From an uncultured Verrucomicrobiae bacterium (GTDB lineage: Bacteria; Verrucomicrobiota; Verrucomicrobiia; Limisphaerales; AAA164-E04): DNA of 62,653 nt. The notes under the pieces were generated by a model. The model was not told where the DNA came from, searched no databases, and worked only from the letters and a program-made list of their open reading frames with translations. Position numbers and translations under genes: made by a program. Shown here piece by piece: positions 21,696 through 31,163 of this stretch (position 1 is the stretch's first letter; each line of letters begins with the position of its first letter). The stretch spans positions 1-62,653 of the forward strand of contig CALSPN010000016.1 in NCBI GenBank assembly GCA_943788245.1, read 5' to 3'.

Positions 21696-22901
21696 ATGCG
21701 CTGTTACTGGGATTTTTATTCTGCCGGCAAACTGATGTTTGGCGGTGGGGTCATTGATCAACTTGCTGCCGAGATTCAAAAAGAATCAAGAAGACGCCCT
21801 TTGATCATCACGGACAAAAACCTGGCAAATGCAGGCATCGTAGAGCGTGTTCTCGCTTCAACAGGCAAAAAAGCAAATGACACCCGCGTGTTTCAGGAAA
21901 GCGAGGCTGAACCCTCTCTTGAAGTAGCAATGAAGGCTTTTCAGGTTGCTCAAGAATTCAAGCCTGACACCATCATCGGACTCGGAGGCGGAAGCAATAT
22001 GGACTTGGCGAAGATGACTGCCCTGCTGCTTGCCCACGGAGGAGCTCCTGAAGATTATTTCGGATTCGACCAGGTTCCAGGCCCGGTCACCCCGTTGGTG
22101 TGCATACCAACCACCTCGGGAACGGGAAGCGAGGTCTCACACGCAGCCGTGCTTACGGATACTGAAAGCGGCCTTAAAGTCAGCACACTCAGCAGGCACC
22201 TGCGTCCGTCTCTGGCAATCGTAGATCCGGAACTGACGATGACTTGCCCACGCCATGTGACCGCTGAAAGCGGGATGGATGCTTTGACTCACGCGATTGA
22301 GGCCTTTACCGCCCGGCAACCGGCAGATCTCTCCACAGCTGATGGCGAGGATTTACCCTACCCGGGCAAGAACCCAATGGCAGATGCCCTGGCGGAGAAA
22401 GCCATTCGACTCATCGGGCAAAACCTTGAAGAAGCAGTTAAAAACCCGGATGACAAAGTGGCACGAGAACAAATGTCACTCGCTGCTACTCTGGCTGGTC
22501 TGGCTTTCTCAAATGGAGCTGTAGCGATAGTGCATGCACTGGAATATCCGATGGGAGTTGAACTTCATTGCTCACACGGCCAGGGCAATGGGCTGCTTTT
22601 GCCCTACGTGATGCGATTTAACAAATCAGCAAGGATCAAGGCATTTGCCCAAATTTCTGAGTTTCTTGGATGCCAGACCAAAGGCATGTCGCTGGAAGGA
22701 GCTGCTGATAAAGCCATTGAAAAGGTGGAATCAATCAAAAGGAACGTGGGCCTTCCAGAGAAAATTCGTGATATTGGCGGGAAACGCGAACAATTGTGCG
22801 CTTTCGCTGATAAATCGATTCAAATCAAGCGGCTGATGGACATCAATCCAGTTCAACCAAGCAGGGATGATCTTTTGTGTATTCTAGAGTCAGCATTTTA
22901 G
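21696..22901 (+). CDS. Iron-containing alcohol dehydrogenase family protein
   Basis: A 401-residue group III (iron) alcohol dehydrogenase relative. The nucleotide-binding GLGGGSNMDLAK and IPTTSGTGSEVS motifs lie in the N-terminal half. Metal ligands can be read in DALTHAIEAF, VHALEYPMG and HCSHGQGNGLLLPYV. It probably oxidises or reduces a small alcohol or hydroxyacid with NAD(P); the exact substrate, including the hydroxyacid-oxoacid transhydrogenase option, is not decided by the sequence. Intact, about 40 bases after the DUF1501 gene. Confidence 0.88.
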   Translation: MRCYWDFYSAGKLMFGGGVIDQLAAEIQKESRRRPLIITDKNLANAGIVERVLASTGKKANDTRVFQESEAEPSLEVAMKAFQVAQEFKPDTIIGLGGGSNMDLAKMTALLLAHGGAPEDYFGFDQVPGPVTPLVCIPTTSGTGSEVSHAAVLTDTESGLKVSTLSRHLRPSLAIVDPELTMTCPRHVTAESGMDALTHAIEAFTARQPADLSTADGEDLPYPGKNPMADALAEKAIRLIGQNLEEAVKNPDDKVAREQMSLAATLAGLAFSNGAVAIVHALEYPMGVELHCSHGQGNGLLLPYVMRFNKSARIKAFAQISEFLGCQTKGMSLEGAADKAIEKVESIKRNVGLPEKIRDIGGKREQLCAFADKSIQIKRLMDINPVQPSRDDLLCILESAF

Positions 22902-23199
22902 CATGCTGAAATGAACACTAACACCAGAAAAAAAGCTTTTGCACTCACACTCTGGCACCGAAAATGCTTTTTCTGCACAATAACTTCAATGTTGCAAAAA
23001 AGGAGATCAAACCTTGAAAAAAAACACAAAACTTTTTGGCCTAGTTCCCTGAGTGGGTGTCAGGGAGAAATGGTTTTTGTCATTGAATTATGTTACAATT
23101 GCGCGACAAAATGCGCCTCAGCCAGCTGTTTGCACCTTGAGTCGCAGCTCTGAGTGGAACGACCCATCTTGAGATGGACGGTGGATATGGATGATTATC

Positions 23200-24048
23200 A
23201 TGGGGCAGGACAATTTACAAAAGCAGCGTTATGAATTGAAATACGTGATACCGGAGCAGAAAGCTCTGGGGCGATACGGGATTTCCTGCGTTGTTATCTG
23301 GATGTGGACAATAATTGTCTAGGTCAACCAGATCTCTCCTACCCGGTCCACAGTCTATATCTCGATTCACCCGGAATGGCGCTTTATCACAGCACGATCA
23401 ATGGTGATAAAAACCGTTTTAAATTGCGTATCCGATTTTATAACGAGTGCGAGGACACACCCGTTTTTCTGGAAATCAAACGCCGGATGAATAACATCAT
23501 CAGCAAAAAACGGGTTGGAATTCCACGATTAACTGCGCAATCGGTAATTTCAGGTCAAATTCCCCTCGGCCGAAGAATTGGTTTCCGCGAACAGCAAGGT
23601 ATCCAATCGAGATTCCGTCGAATATATCACCCCCTCGCAGGAACAAGCACTTTACGAATTCTCTGAGCACGTCAATCAACTTCAGGCTCAGCCTGTCTCG
23701 CATGTGGCCTATCGCAGGGAAGCATGGATTTTACCAGACACCAATGCCGTTAGGGTCACTTTGGACAGGCAGGTGAGGTGCGAACCCGATCCGGGTGCCA
23801 AGCTCAATACGACCATGAATAATCCTACATTCGTTTTTGGAGATTGGGTCATTCTAGAACTGAAATTCACTGATCGCTTTCCAAACTGGTTCCGAGAATT
23901 GGTTGAAGTTTTCGATTTGACTCAATGCGGAGCAGCCAAGTATGTAGACGGGGTCACTCTTATGGGTAAAGATCAAGTAACCGATCTGGTCGCAAGTCAC
24001 ATGGACCTCAGCCAGGGGAATATTTCTGGAGCAACAAGATCACCTTAA
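23200..24048 (+). CDS. VTC-domain polyphosphate polymerase-like protein (frame broken as sequenced)
   Basis: The pieces join into a protein of about 280 residues with VTC-type tunnel motifs: RYELKYVIP, HSLYLDSPGMALYHS, FKLRIRFY, VFLEIKRR, AYRREAW and VILELKFTDRFPNWFRELV. Yeast Vtc4 makes polyphosphate from ATP inside this basic tunnel; bacterial homologues are often neighbours of DUF4956 and CotH genes. The frame changes near 23268-23271 and at CCCC 23562-23565, where dropping one C gives IPSAEELVSANSKV. ATG at 23191 is an alternative start. First gene of a three-gene unit. Confidence 0.85.
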
Positions 24049-24086
24049 ACGCCGAGAACAGGCAATCGCCGCTGCATTCTAAGCAC

Positions 24087-24773
24087 ATGGAATGGTTTCT
24101 CAACGCGGATTTCTCCACATCGCCTACGCCTTTGCATTTAACGGCTCTGGGGCTGCTCCTGTCATTTCTATGCGGCCATCTGGTGGCGTGGGTTTACATG
24201 ATGACCCACACCGGATTGTCCTACTCCAGAACTTTTGTACAATCATTGATGATCATGCCTGTCATCGTGGCGCTTGTCATGATGGTGCTGTCCAACAATA
24301 TCGTATATGCCTTCGGGTTGATGGCAGTCTTCGCAATCGTTCGATTCAGAAATATCCTGAGGGACACTCTGGACACGACCTACATTCTCGGAGTCATTGT
24401 CGTAGGTATGGGCTGCGGAACTTACAAATTCCTGACAGCAACAATCGGTTGCCTGTTGATTTGCGGGATTTCTTGTTTATGTCTGGCTGACCGGGTTCGG
24501 TAGCAGACAGCGTTACGACATGATCCTGAATATGCATTGGTCAAGGGATTTGAATCAAATACCTGAATTAGACATCCCTCTTGAGGCGCCACGCATTGCG
24601 CTATGTATGCGCAAGCCAACGCACACACCAAACCCAAACCGGGCACTGACCTTTCCTATCGATTGCTCTTGAGAAATCCGGATCGCATGCACGATCTTCT
24701 TGATGAACTGAAAGGGATTGAAGGGGCCTCACGAGTGACAGGCCTGAGATCCGAGGAGGAATCCGAGGTATGA
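24087..24773 (+). CDS. DUF4956 membrane protein (frame broken three times as sequenced)
   Basis: Four or so transmembrane segments at the N-terminus (LGLLLSFLCGHLVAWVYMM, LMIMPVIVALVMMVLS, YAFGLMAVFAIVRFRN, ILGVIVVGMGCGTY) and a cytoplasmic C-terminal domain, typical of DUF4956. Removing one base from TTT 24476-24478, CCC 24576-24578 and GGG 24641-24643 gives a continuous frame ending LRSEEESEV. The stop overlaps the HlyD start (ATGA at 24770). DUF4956 genes commonly sit beside VTC genes; a channel or partner role for the polymer is inference. Confidence 0.82.
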
Positions 24774-25900
24774 AGAAAGACTCCTCCCAGCCTATTGGTG
24801 TTCCGGCTTGAAGCGCTGGCTGGAATTCAGGCATCGGGTTTTGCCGGCAATTGTGTTTGTGGGGTGGCACTTTTGGCGGTGAGTACACTCTGGGACAGGC
24901 ACCTTACCTCGCCTTCATTGATTGGTCAGGTTCAAACAACCAGATTGAATATACGCACCCCTTCCGGAGGGGACCATCACCAATCTGACTGTCCAGTTAT
25001 TCCAACAAATCCAGAAAGGTGACACCATTGCAAAACTGGATCCGGGGGATCCATTGACGACGCTGGGAAGTCAGGCAGATCTTTTGCTGGCAAAAAAAAG
25101 AGCTGTTACAACTCATGAATTTGACAACTGCTGCAAGCGCATTTGATATACAGCGAAATGTGCTGGACAAGGAACGCCTCAGAACAGAATTAATGCAGCA
25201 GAAGGTAGCCTTGGCTTCAGCAGAGGTCAGCCTTCAAAATCTTGAGAATGAGTTGGTACCGGGCCAAGGATTTACATGATCAGGAGCTTTTGTCCGAAAG
25301 CCTCTACGACCTGGCTGAAAAAAATTATTTGGCTGCTCGTGCCGAGGGTAGAGGAAAGAAATATTCTCATTAAGGATCTGGGGAAAGACCATTCAGAGTA
25401 TCGAGAAATTGATTGCCTCCAGTCAGGAAATTGAGGAAGTCAAGCTGGACATTGATCGAACAACATTGCAGCGATCCATCGCCAAATTGGAGCAGGAGTG
25501 GGTCATCAGGGCACCTGCAACAGGTACTGTGACAGCCATTCAAAAACGCAATGGTGAAATGGTCAACTCATCGGAATCGGATCATCACACTCACCCAAAC
25601 CCAATCGGACATGGTGATCGCTTACTTTGCCGCAGGGGATCCGAGATCCCGGTTCTGGTAGGACAAAGTGTCAATATCAAAACCCGCACCCAATCAGTTC
25701 GGGAATGCCAGGCAACGATTGTGCGAGTGGGCACCAGCTACGAAATGATGCCGGACATGCTATCACAACTACAGCTTTACAAACTTGGAGGAATCGGTGT
25801 TCCCCTGATAGTCAAACTTCCCCCGGATTTCCATTGCCTTCCCGGTGAAATGGTCAACATCACATTGGATTGTACCTCAAACAGCAAAAGAACAAAATAA
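24770..25900 (+). CDS. HlyD/EmrA-like membrane fusion protein (frame broken many times as sequenced)
   Basis: An N-terminal anchor (around VALLAVSTL), a biotinyl-lipoyl-like segment (GGTITNLTVQ, QKGDTIAKLDPGDPL), a long alpha-helical coiled-coil hairpin (24990-25480), a second lipoyl half (WVIRAPATGTVTAIQ, RNGEMV) and a beta-barrel (VGQSVNIKTRT, LPGEMVNITL). This is the HlyD adaptor layout, which usually links an inner membrane transporter to an outer membrane channel. The frame changes at least five times between 24800 and 25620, including near 25100, 25255, 25350 and 25575. The adaptor is unusual beside a VTC-DUF4956 pair. Confidence 0.75.
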
Positions 25901-25937
25901 TCTGGCTGGCCGTTGAATCGGACAGCATCCACGCTCC

Positions 25938-26552
25938 ATGGCACGTATAAGAGCCCTTCCTCCCCAGTATACCAAACGCTTTCATCCTGAGGATTATTTC
26001 AAGCCCCTGAAGTGGGAGGATGTATTCGCAGTCAAGCATCCCATAGAAATTGAATTAGGGGCAGGAGACGGCTCTTTTTTAATCAAATACGCATCGAAAC
26101 ATCCGGAAATCAATCTACTGGGTATCGAGAGACTCCTCGGGCGTATGAGAAAGATTGATCGTGACACACATCGGGCAGGTGTAGGAAATATTCAATTATT
26201 CAGAATCGAGGCCGGGTATTTCTTGAAATACCTGGCACCCGATCGGTCCATTCGAGCCGTTCACGTCTACTTCCCCGATCCATGGCCTAAAATACGGCAT
26301 CACAAAAAACGGCTCATCAACGAAGATTTTGTCAAAAAATGCGCAGGAATTCTCGAACCCGGGGGAATGGTTCACCTGCGAACAGATCATCCACATTACT
26401 TTGATCAAATGCTAGATGTCTTCGGCCGAAATGAATGCTTCGAGAAATCAATTCCCTCTGAATCGTTAACCGCCATTAAGACTGACTTTGAAAACCACTT
26501 CAATGATCAAGGCATTCAGACACAATACGCCTCTTACAAACTTCAGGAATAG
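25938..26552 (+). CDS. trmB: tRNA (guanine-N7-)-methyltransferase
   Basis: A 204-residue SAM-dependent methyltransferase that makes m7G at position 46 of tRNA. The SAM-binding motif is ELGAGDGSFL (about 38-47), followed by LLGIERLLGR. The family hallmark PDPWPKIRHHKKRLI (about 113-127) binds tRNA and catalyses the reaction, and LRTDHPHYFDQM is the late motif. Length is normal. Intact and in plus orientation, 37 bases after the HlyD gene. Confidence 0.95.
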   Translation: MARIRALPPQYTKRFHPEDYFKPLKWEDVFAVKHPIEIELGAGDGSFLIKYASKHPEINLLGIERLLGRMRKIDRDTHRAGVGNIQLFRIEAGYFLKYLAPDRSIRAVHVYFPDPWPKIRHHKKRLINEDFVKKCAGILEPGGMVHLRTDHPHYFDQMLDVFGRNECFEKSIPSESLTAIKTDFENHFNDQGIQTQYASYKLQE

Positions 26553-26626
26553 TCGAACATGGCACAAACTAATTAAGGCATCCACGGGATTGTCAGGTTG
26601 GTTCGCTTCAATTAATGTGACGTGAC

Positions 26627-27595
26627 ATGAGCAAAAAACTGGTAGTATTGGATGGTCACACACTGAATCCTGGAGATTTGGATTGGGAACCCCTGAAAGC
26701 ATTGGTAGATGAGTGCGACATTTTTGAGCGAAGTGACATCACGGAAATAGTGGATCGATCCCAGGGGGCAGAAATAGTCCTGACCAACAAAACACCCCTA
26801 TCTGTTGATACCTTGGTCAAACTGCCCGACCTGAAATATATCGGTGTTCTGGCCACTGGCTTCAACATCGTGGACACCAACACCGCAAAGACCAGAGGTA
26901 TCCCTGTCACCAACATTCCAAGCTACGGCACCAGATCGGTCGCCCAAATGACGCTCGCATTGCTTTTGGAATTAACCCAGCGAGTCGGTGCCCATTCTGA
27001 TGCAGTTCAAAATGGGGATTGGGTGAATTGCCCCGATTTTTGTTTCTGGAGGCATCCGTTGGTCGAATTGGACGGACTGACCATGGGTATTGTTGGTTTT
27101 GGACGGATAGGGCAGCAGGTCGCTGAATTGGCACGGGCTTTTGGTATGAAAATCTTGGCAACCCAGCGTGCATCTACGAACGCTGACAAGCATTCTGATG
27201 TGACCTTTGTCTCTCTGGAGGAACTTCTGCAACAATCCGATGTTGTGAGTTTGCACTGCCCACTGACACCTGAGACTCAGTTTCTGATGGATGGGAATCG
27301 TTTATCACAAATGAAATCAAATGCATTTCTGCTGAACACCAGCAGAGGCCCTTTGGTGGATGAACGAGCTCTGGCTGATGCGCTTATGTCAGGACAAATT
27401 GCCGGAGCAGGCATAGACGTAGTGGAAATTGAACCTCCACGCTCGGAAAGCCTGCTTTATCAGGCTCCCAACTGCTACATCACACCCCATATTGCCTGGG
27501 CAACCAAAGAGGCACGTACGCGTCTTCTGAACACGGCAATCGAAAACGTGAAGTGCTACCTCACAGGAAAACCGCAAAATGTGGTCAATACATAG
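26627..27595 (+). CDS. D-isomer 2-hydroxyacid dehydrogenase (glycerate dehydrogenase-like)
   Basis: A 322-residue NAD-dependent dehydrogenase. The nucleotide-binding motif is GIVGFGRIGQQVAELA (around residue 150). Catalytic residues appear in NTSRGPLVDE (Arg), DVVEIEPP (Glu) and TPHIAW (His). The N-terminal catalytic half and LKYIGVLATGFNIVD fit the glycerate/phosphoglycerate dehydrogenase group. Substrate may be hydroxypyruvate/glycerate; not certain. Confidence 0.9.
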   Translation: MSKKLVVLDGHTLNPGDLDWEPLKALVDECDIFERSDITEIVDRSQGAEIVLTNKTPLSVDTLVKLPDLKYIGVLATGFNIVDTNTAKTRGIPVTNIPSYGTRSVAQMTLALLLELTQRVGAHSDAVQNGDWVNCPDFCFWRHPLVELDGLTMGIVGFGRIGQQVAELARAFGMKILATQRASTNADKHSDVTFVSLEELLQQSDVVSLHCPLTPETQFLMDGNRLSQMKSNAFLLNTSRGPLVDERALADALMSGQIAGAGIDVVEIEPPRSESLLYQAPNCYITPHIAWATKEARTRLLNTAIENVKCYLTGKPQNVVNT

Positions 27596-28094
27596 TCATA
27601 TGCGCAGTCTTTAAAGCGAAGGTCTTTCGCTCAACAATGGTAAGACTGATTAGGAATAGATCCAGGGCCACAATTTAGGCAGGACTTGAAAAAAGAGCCC
27701 AGTCTATGGATCTTGAAATCGAACTTGAGAGCAAGCAAAGCCTCGAAGCCCGCGAAGTCCTTGTTGAATTGAAGGTATTACCTAATTTGGAAAAGGCCGA
27801 TATCTTTAATCGATTTGAAGTTTTCTCAAGCAAAAGATACGTATGATACAAGCTTTCAGGTCTTATTCGGAAAATGCGATCGAATTCAGTCCACAGTTAT
27901 TTCCGCTGTCATCTTGCATCAACACTCCCATCTGTTCACTTGTTGAGGACAAAGAAGCTCGATTCCCTTGTCAGGAGAGGTTACTTGTGTTGGAAATACT
28001 TCTGATCAAGTAGCAATCCTGATCAATTGTAAATGAAATAGACGCACATCTTCTGACTTATCTCATCAGAAAAAAGTAATTAGAAAGCTATCCG
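27596..28094. other. Intergenic region with one doubtful 46-codon ORF
   Basis: About 500 bases without a confident gene. An ORF at 27706-27846 (plus, starting MDLEIELESK) encodes an acidic 46-residue peptide I do not recognise. It could be a relic or the front of a frame-broken gene; the next frame continues for about 35 codons. No terminator or RNA gene was recognised. Confidence 0.35.
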
Positions 28095-28737
28095 ATGTTT
28101 CGTTTGATTTGGATTTTTATTGGATTGGCCGTTTTATTTTCGATTCCATTCCTCATCTGGGGAACTCATTGGGATTGGTCCTCTCAGGATGCGGTCAAGT
28201 GGCTCAAGCAATACGGCAGATGGGGATGGCTGGTTGCTCTGGTTTTATTTATGGGAGACTTGTTTTTGCCCATTCCATCCACAGCAGTGATGTCCAGCCT
28301 TGGCCTCCTCTACGGCCCTGTTTGGGGAGGCTTGATTGGAGGCATTGGCTCAGTTGGCTCAGGAATCATTGCTTATGGATTGTGCCGGCTATTTGGAGAA
28401 AGTGCCGTCGAAAAATTACTTGGTAAAAAAGATCAAGAAAAAGGAAAAATGCTCTTCATGAAGTATGGGGGCTGGATGGTTGCTTTATCCCGCTGGCTTC
28501 CCTTGCTGCCCGAGGTGGTATCGTGTATGGCCGGTTTACTGAGAATGCCATGGCATACATTTGTGATGGCGCTCGTGTGCGGAGCCCTGCCGATGGCATT
28601 TTACGTTTGCGATGGTCGGACACCTGGGGTCGGATCACCCTGCCATTTCGATGATACTGAGCGCAATCGCACCACCCTTGCTTTGGTGGGCGATTGGCAA
28701 GAAAATGATGACATCTCCCGAGAGACGAAAACGCTAA
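28095..28737 (+). CDS. VTT-domain (DedA/TVP38-like) membrane protein (frame broken once as sequenced)
   Basis: A multi-pass membrane protein of about 214 residues. The VTT/SNARE-associated domain is indicated by [35 protein letters not shown] and [18 protein letters not shown]. Family members are scramblases or lipid transporters; its cargo is unknown. Past AFYV the listed frame loses sense. Removing one T from TTTT 28600-28603 gives [11 protein letters not shown] and a membrane segment ([13 protein letters not shown]), ending at TAA 28735-28737. That stop overlaps the infA stop on the other strand. Confidence 0.82.
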
Positions 28738-28946
28738 CGCAAGCGGTAGACAATGCGCGCTTTGTTGAGGTCATAGGGGGACATCTCAATTTTGACGCGG
28801 TCTCCAATCGTCAAGCGGATGAACCGCTTGCGCATCTTACCCGAGATGTGAGCCAAGACAACGTGCTTGTTTGCAAGTTCCACCCTAAACATGGTGCCGG
28901 CCAATACAGCCTTCACTGTGCCTTCCAATTCTATATGTTCTTCCAT
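28734..28946 (-). CDS. infA: Translation initiation factor IF-1
   Basis: A 70-residue S1/OB-fold protein, normal for IF-1. Family signature sequence: [36 protein letters not shown] and a C-terminal KARIVYRLR. It binds the ribosomal A site during initiation. Its TAG stop (28734-28736) shares bases with the convergent VTT gene stop. Confidence 0.96.
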   Translation of the reverse strand: MEEHIELEGTVKAVLAGTMFRVELANKHVVLAHISGKMRKRFIRLTIGDRVKIEMSPYDLNKARIVYRLR

Positions 28947-29096
28947 CCGTAATCGATTTGTGCTCTTCTTTGCTAATAGCTTAGGTCGAATAGCATGTGC
29001 GCATTCACAAGGAAATCAAGTGTATTCGCGTTTCAAATGATTTTTCATGACTCAATGTTTGCCTGACTGATACCAATCGCTTGACAATTGTTGATT

Positions 29097-29840
29097 ATGG
29101 GACGACTACCAGAATGGATCACCAACAAAAAACGTGTCCTTGTTGACTCCTTTATTGAGCTGAAGGGAAGCAAAGCCCCGCTGAAGTTCAATAAACACGG
29201 ATCTGCAAAACGCTACATTCTGCGTGTCCATCCTGATGGATACATTCAGGTGACCCTGCCACCTCGGGGTAATCGCAAGGAAGCTTTGGTATTCGTTGAA
29301 AAAAATAAAATCTGGCTGGAAAAACAATGGGAAGCCAGAGAACAAAAACTTCAGGAAAGACAGAAAGCGGACCGTGAACGTCCCTCTATCCATTACCGCG
29401 GTAAGCTTGAACCGGTGAGCGTTATTTCAGCTGACGGAAAAACTCATGTCTCTTTTGCAGATCGATGTTTACCCATTGATCTGCGGCGAATGAATCTGAA
29501 ACAATGGCTGGAACATTGGCTGAGATATCAGGCTTCAGCAGAACTACCGGATCGAGTCGACTTTTTTGCCAGGCAGCACGGCTTCCAATTCAATCACATC
29601 ACTATTCGTGACCAACGAACTCGTTGGGGTTCCTGTTCATCAAACCGCACTATCTCACTCAACTGGAGGCTAATCCAAATTCCACCGGAACATTGCGATT
29701 ATATCATCCTCCATGAGTTGAATCATCTCGAACACATGAATCATTCGGTTCATTTCTGGAAAAGCCTGGAGGCTCTCTGCCCCTTGTTTCGAAAATCGGA
29801 GGCCTGGTTGAAGGTCAACGGAAAATACTTGAGAGATTGA
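29097..29840 (+). CDS. YgjP-like (SprT/DUF45) zinc metallopeptidase-like protein
   Basis: A protein of about 247 residues starting at ATG 29097 (the TTG at 29088 is less likely). The zinc site is HELNHLEHMNHSVHFW near residue 220, preceded by TIRDQRTRWGSCSSN, the hallmark of the YgjP/DUF45 family. The N-terminal half contains a beta-rich region (RYILRVHPDGYIQVTLPPRG). Function is poorly known; cytoplasmic. Confidence 0.88.
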   Translation: MGRLPEWITNKKRVLVDSFIELKGSKAPLKFNKHGSAKRYILRVHPDGYIQVTLPPRGNRKEALVFVEKNKIWLEKQWEAREQKLQERQKADRERPSIHYRGKLEPVSVISADGKTHVSFADRCLPIDLRRMNLKQWLEHWLRYQASAELPDRVDFFARQHGFQFNHITIRDQRTRWGSCSSNRTISLNWRLIQIPPEHCDYIILHELNHLEHMNHSVHFWKSLEALCPLFRKSEAWLKVNGKYLRD

Positions 29841-29846
29841 TTCCTG

Positions 29847-31022
29847 CTAGAGGGATAGCCAAGGAGCCGGAACCATGAAAGCGTGCTGCTCCAGCAAACC
29901 CCAGGTGCCATGCCATGTCAGGAATTGAGTGAAGAAAACCATGATTCCATAAACCAATCCAATGACCATGATTCCTGAGCGACAGATCCATCGCCATACA
30001 AAATGGGTTCGATCCGTTTTCCGAATGGAACGATGCATCGCCCAGCCACAGATCAAGCGCGCAGGGAAGATGAAGACAACGAAAAACAAGCTGGGCAGCC
30101 AGGCAAGTTCTCTTGGTGCCAGTTCGATTTTCAGCAAATAAAGTGGAATCGAAAACAAGAGCGTCACAAGCAATCCAAATGCGAATGCAAAGGGCGCATG
30201 TTGAAAGCGATTGCGAACTTTACGGATATCAAAAAGATTACGCCAGTGAGGTTCCCTCACATATTGCACTTGTAGAAATGGAAGATAAACGGCTACGAAA
30301 GCTAGCATGAATCCTCCCGATAAAGAGAGGAGTGTCCCCGGATCTTTTGAAAGGGTATTGGCCATGTAAATTACCCAGACGGGTAAGATCAACCAAGTTA
30401 ACGCACCAATAAATCCTGCTAATCCCACTTTGAAACATGTCAATATGGCCTCTCCATCGATCAAAGTGCTCCATTGTATTTCCGGCAATTCACGGCACAA
30501 TGGATCACGCAACCATAGGATGAATCTCAAAGGGGCAGGCCAAACAAAATGGCGAAACCGCCCTCCTCTGGCCAAAGCCCACAAGATATGCCCGACGGTT
30601 ATTAACAGCAGCAATAGTAATCCTATTTGAATTCGCTGAGGGATGACCCGGTCCGGTGAAATCAAAGCCGCATCACCTGCCAAATCAATCCCCAAACGAA
30701 TCGGCCAGCAGCAAAACCATATCCCCAAAATAATTCCTCCAAAAAACGATGCCTCGCGAAAGCCAATGAATCCGTCTCTCAATCGACCAGATTCAGCCAC
30801 CTTACCGGAAGCTTTCATGAGGTATCCCAGACTGATGAGATTCAACACAGGGAAGACGGCCAGAATTGACAGAAGCAATGCCATGGTGATCCCACCAAAA
30901 CACATTTGAAAAAAACGATACGCCCCCGAGAATCCCTTAGCAAACAGAGAGAGAGGTGCTTGGGGTTTTGACATGACTTCAGCTTCTGATAACTGAAATG
31001 AAATGGGCGAGGTTGGATTCAA
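29847..31022 (-). CDS. Polytopic membrane protein of unknown function (DUF4013-like)
   Basis: A 391-residue protein with about eight hydrophobic segments, starting with MALLLSILAVFPVLNLISLGYLM. The GYLM/LRDGFIGF region and overall layout resemble DUF4013-type proteins, but I am not sure of the family. An internal ATG at 30977 is an alternative start. It converges on the YgjP gene with six bases between stops. Confidence 0.65.
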   Translation of the reverse strand: MNPTSPISFQLSEAEVMSKPQAPLSLFAKGFSGAYRFFQMCFGGITMALLLSILAVFPVLNLISLGYLMKASGKVAESGRLRDGFIGFREASFFGGIILGIWFCCWPIRLGIDLAGDAALISPDRVIPQRIQIGLLLLLLITVGHILWALARGGRFRHFVWPAPLRFILWLRDPLCRELPEIQWSTLIDGEAILTCFKVGLAGFIGALTWLILPVWVIYMANTLSKDPGTLLSLSGGFMLAFVAVYLPFLQVQYVREPHWRNLFDIRKVRNRFQHAPFAFAFGLLVTLLFSIPLYLLKIELAPRELAWLPSLFFVVFIFPARLICGWAMHRSIRKTDRTHFVWRWICRSGIMVIGLVYGIMVFFTQFLTWHGTWGLLEQHAFMVPAPWLSL

Positions 31023-31163
31023 TGGAATGATTCTTGTTGTTTTGCTGATTTTCTGGAACGTTGTTAATGCTCAGAATATATAATGCAGCATGGATAAGGA
31101 AAGTTTCATAATGAATCACATTCGTGACTGCAGCATGACCAGGAATATGCACCCAAACAAGGC

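Noticed and set aside
27706..27846. 46-codon ORF as a confident gene
   Set aside because: No homology recognised, short, and no supporting start signal; kept only as a note in the intergenic entry.
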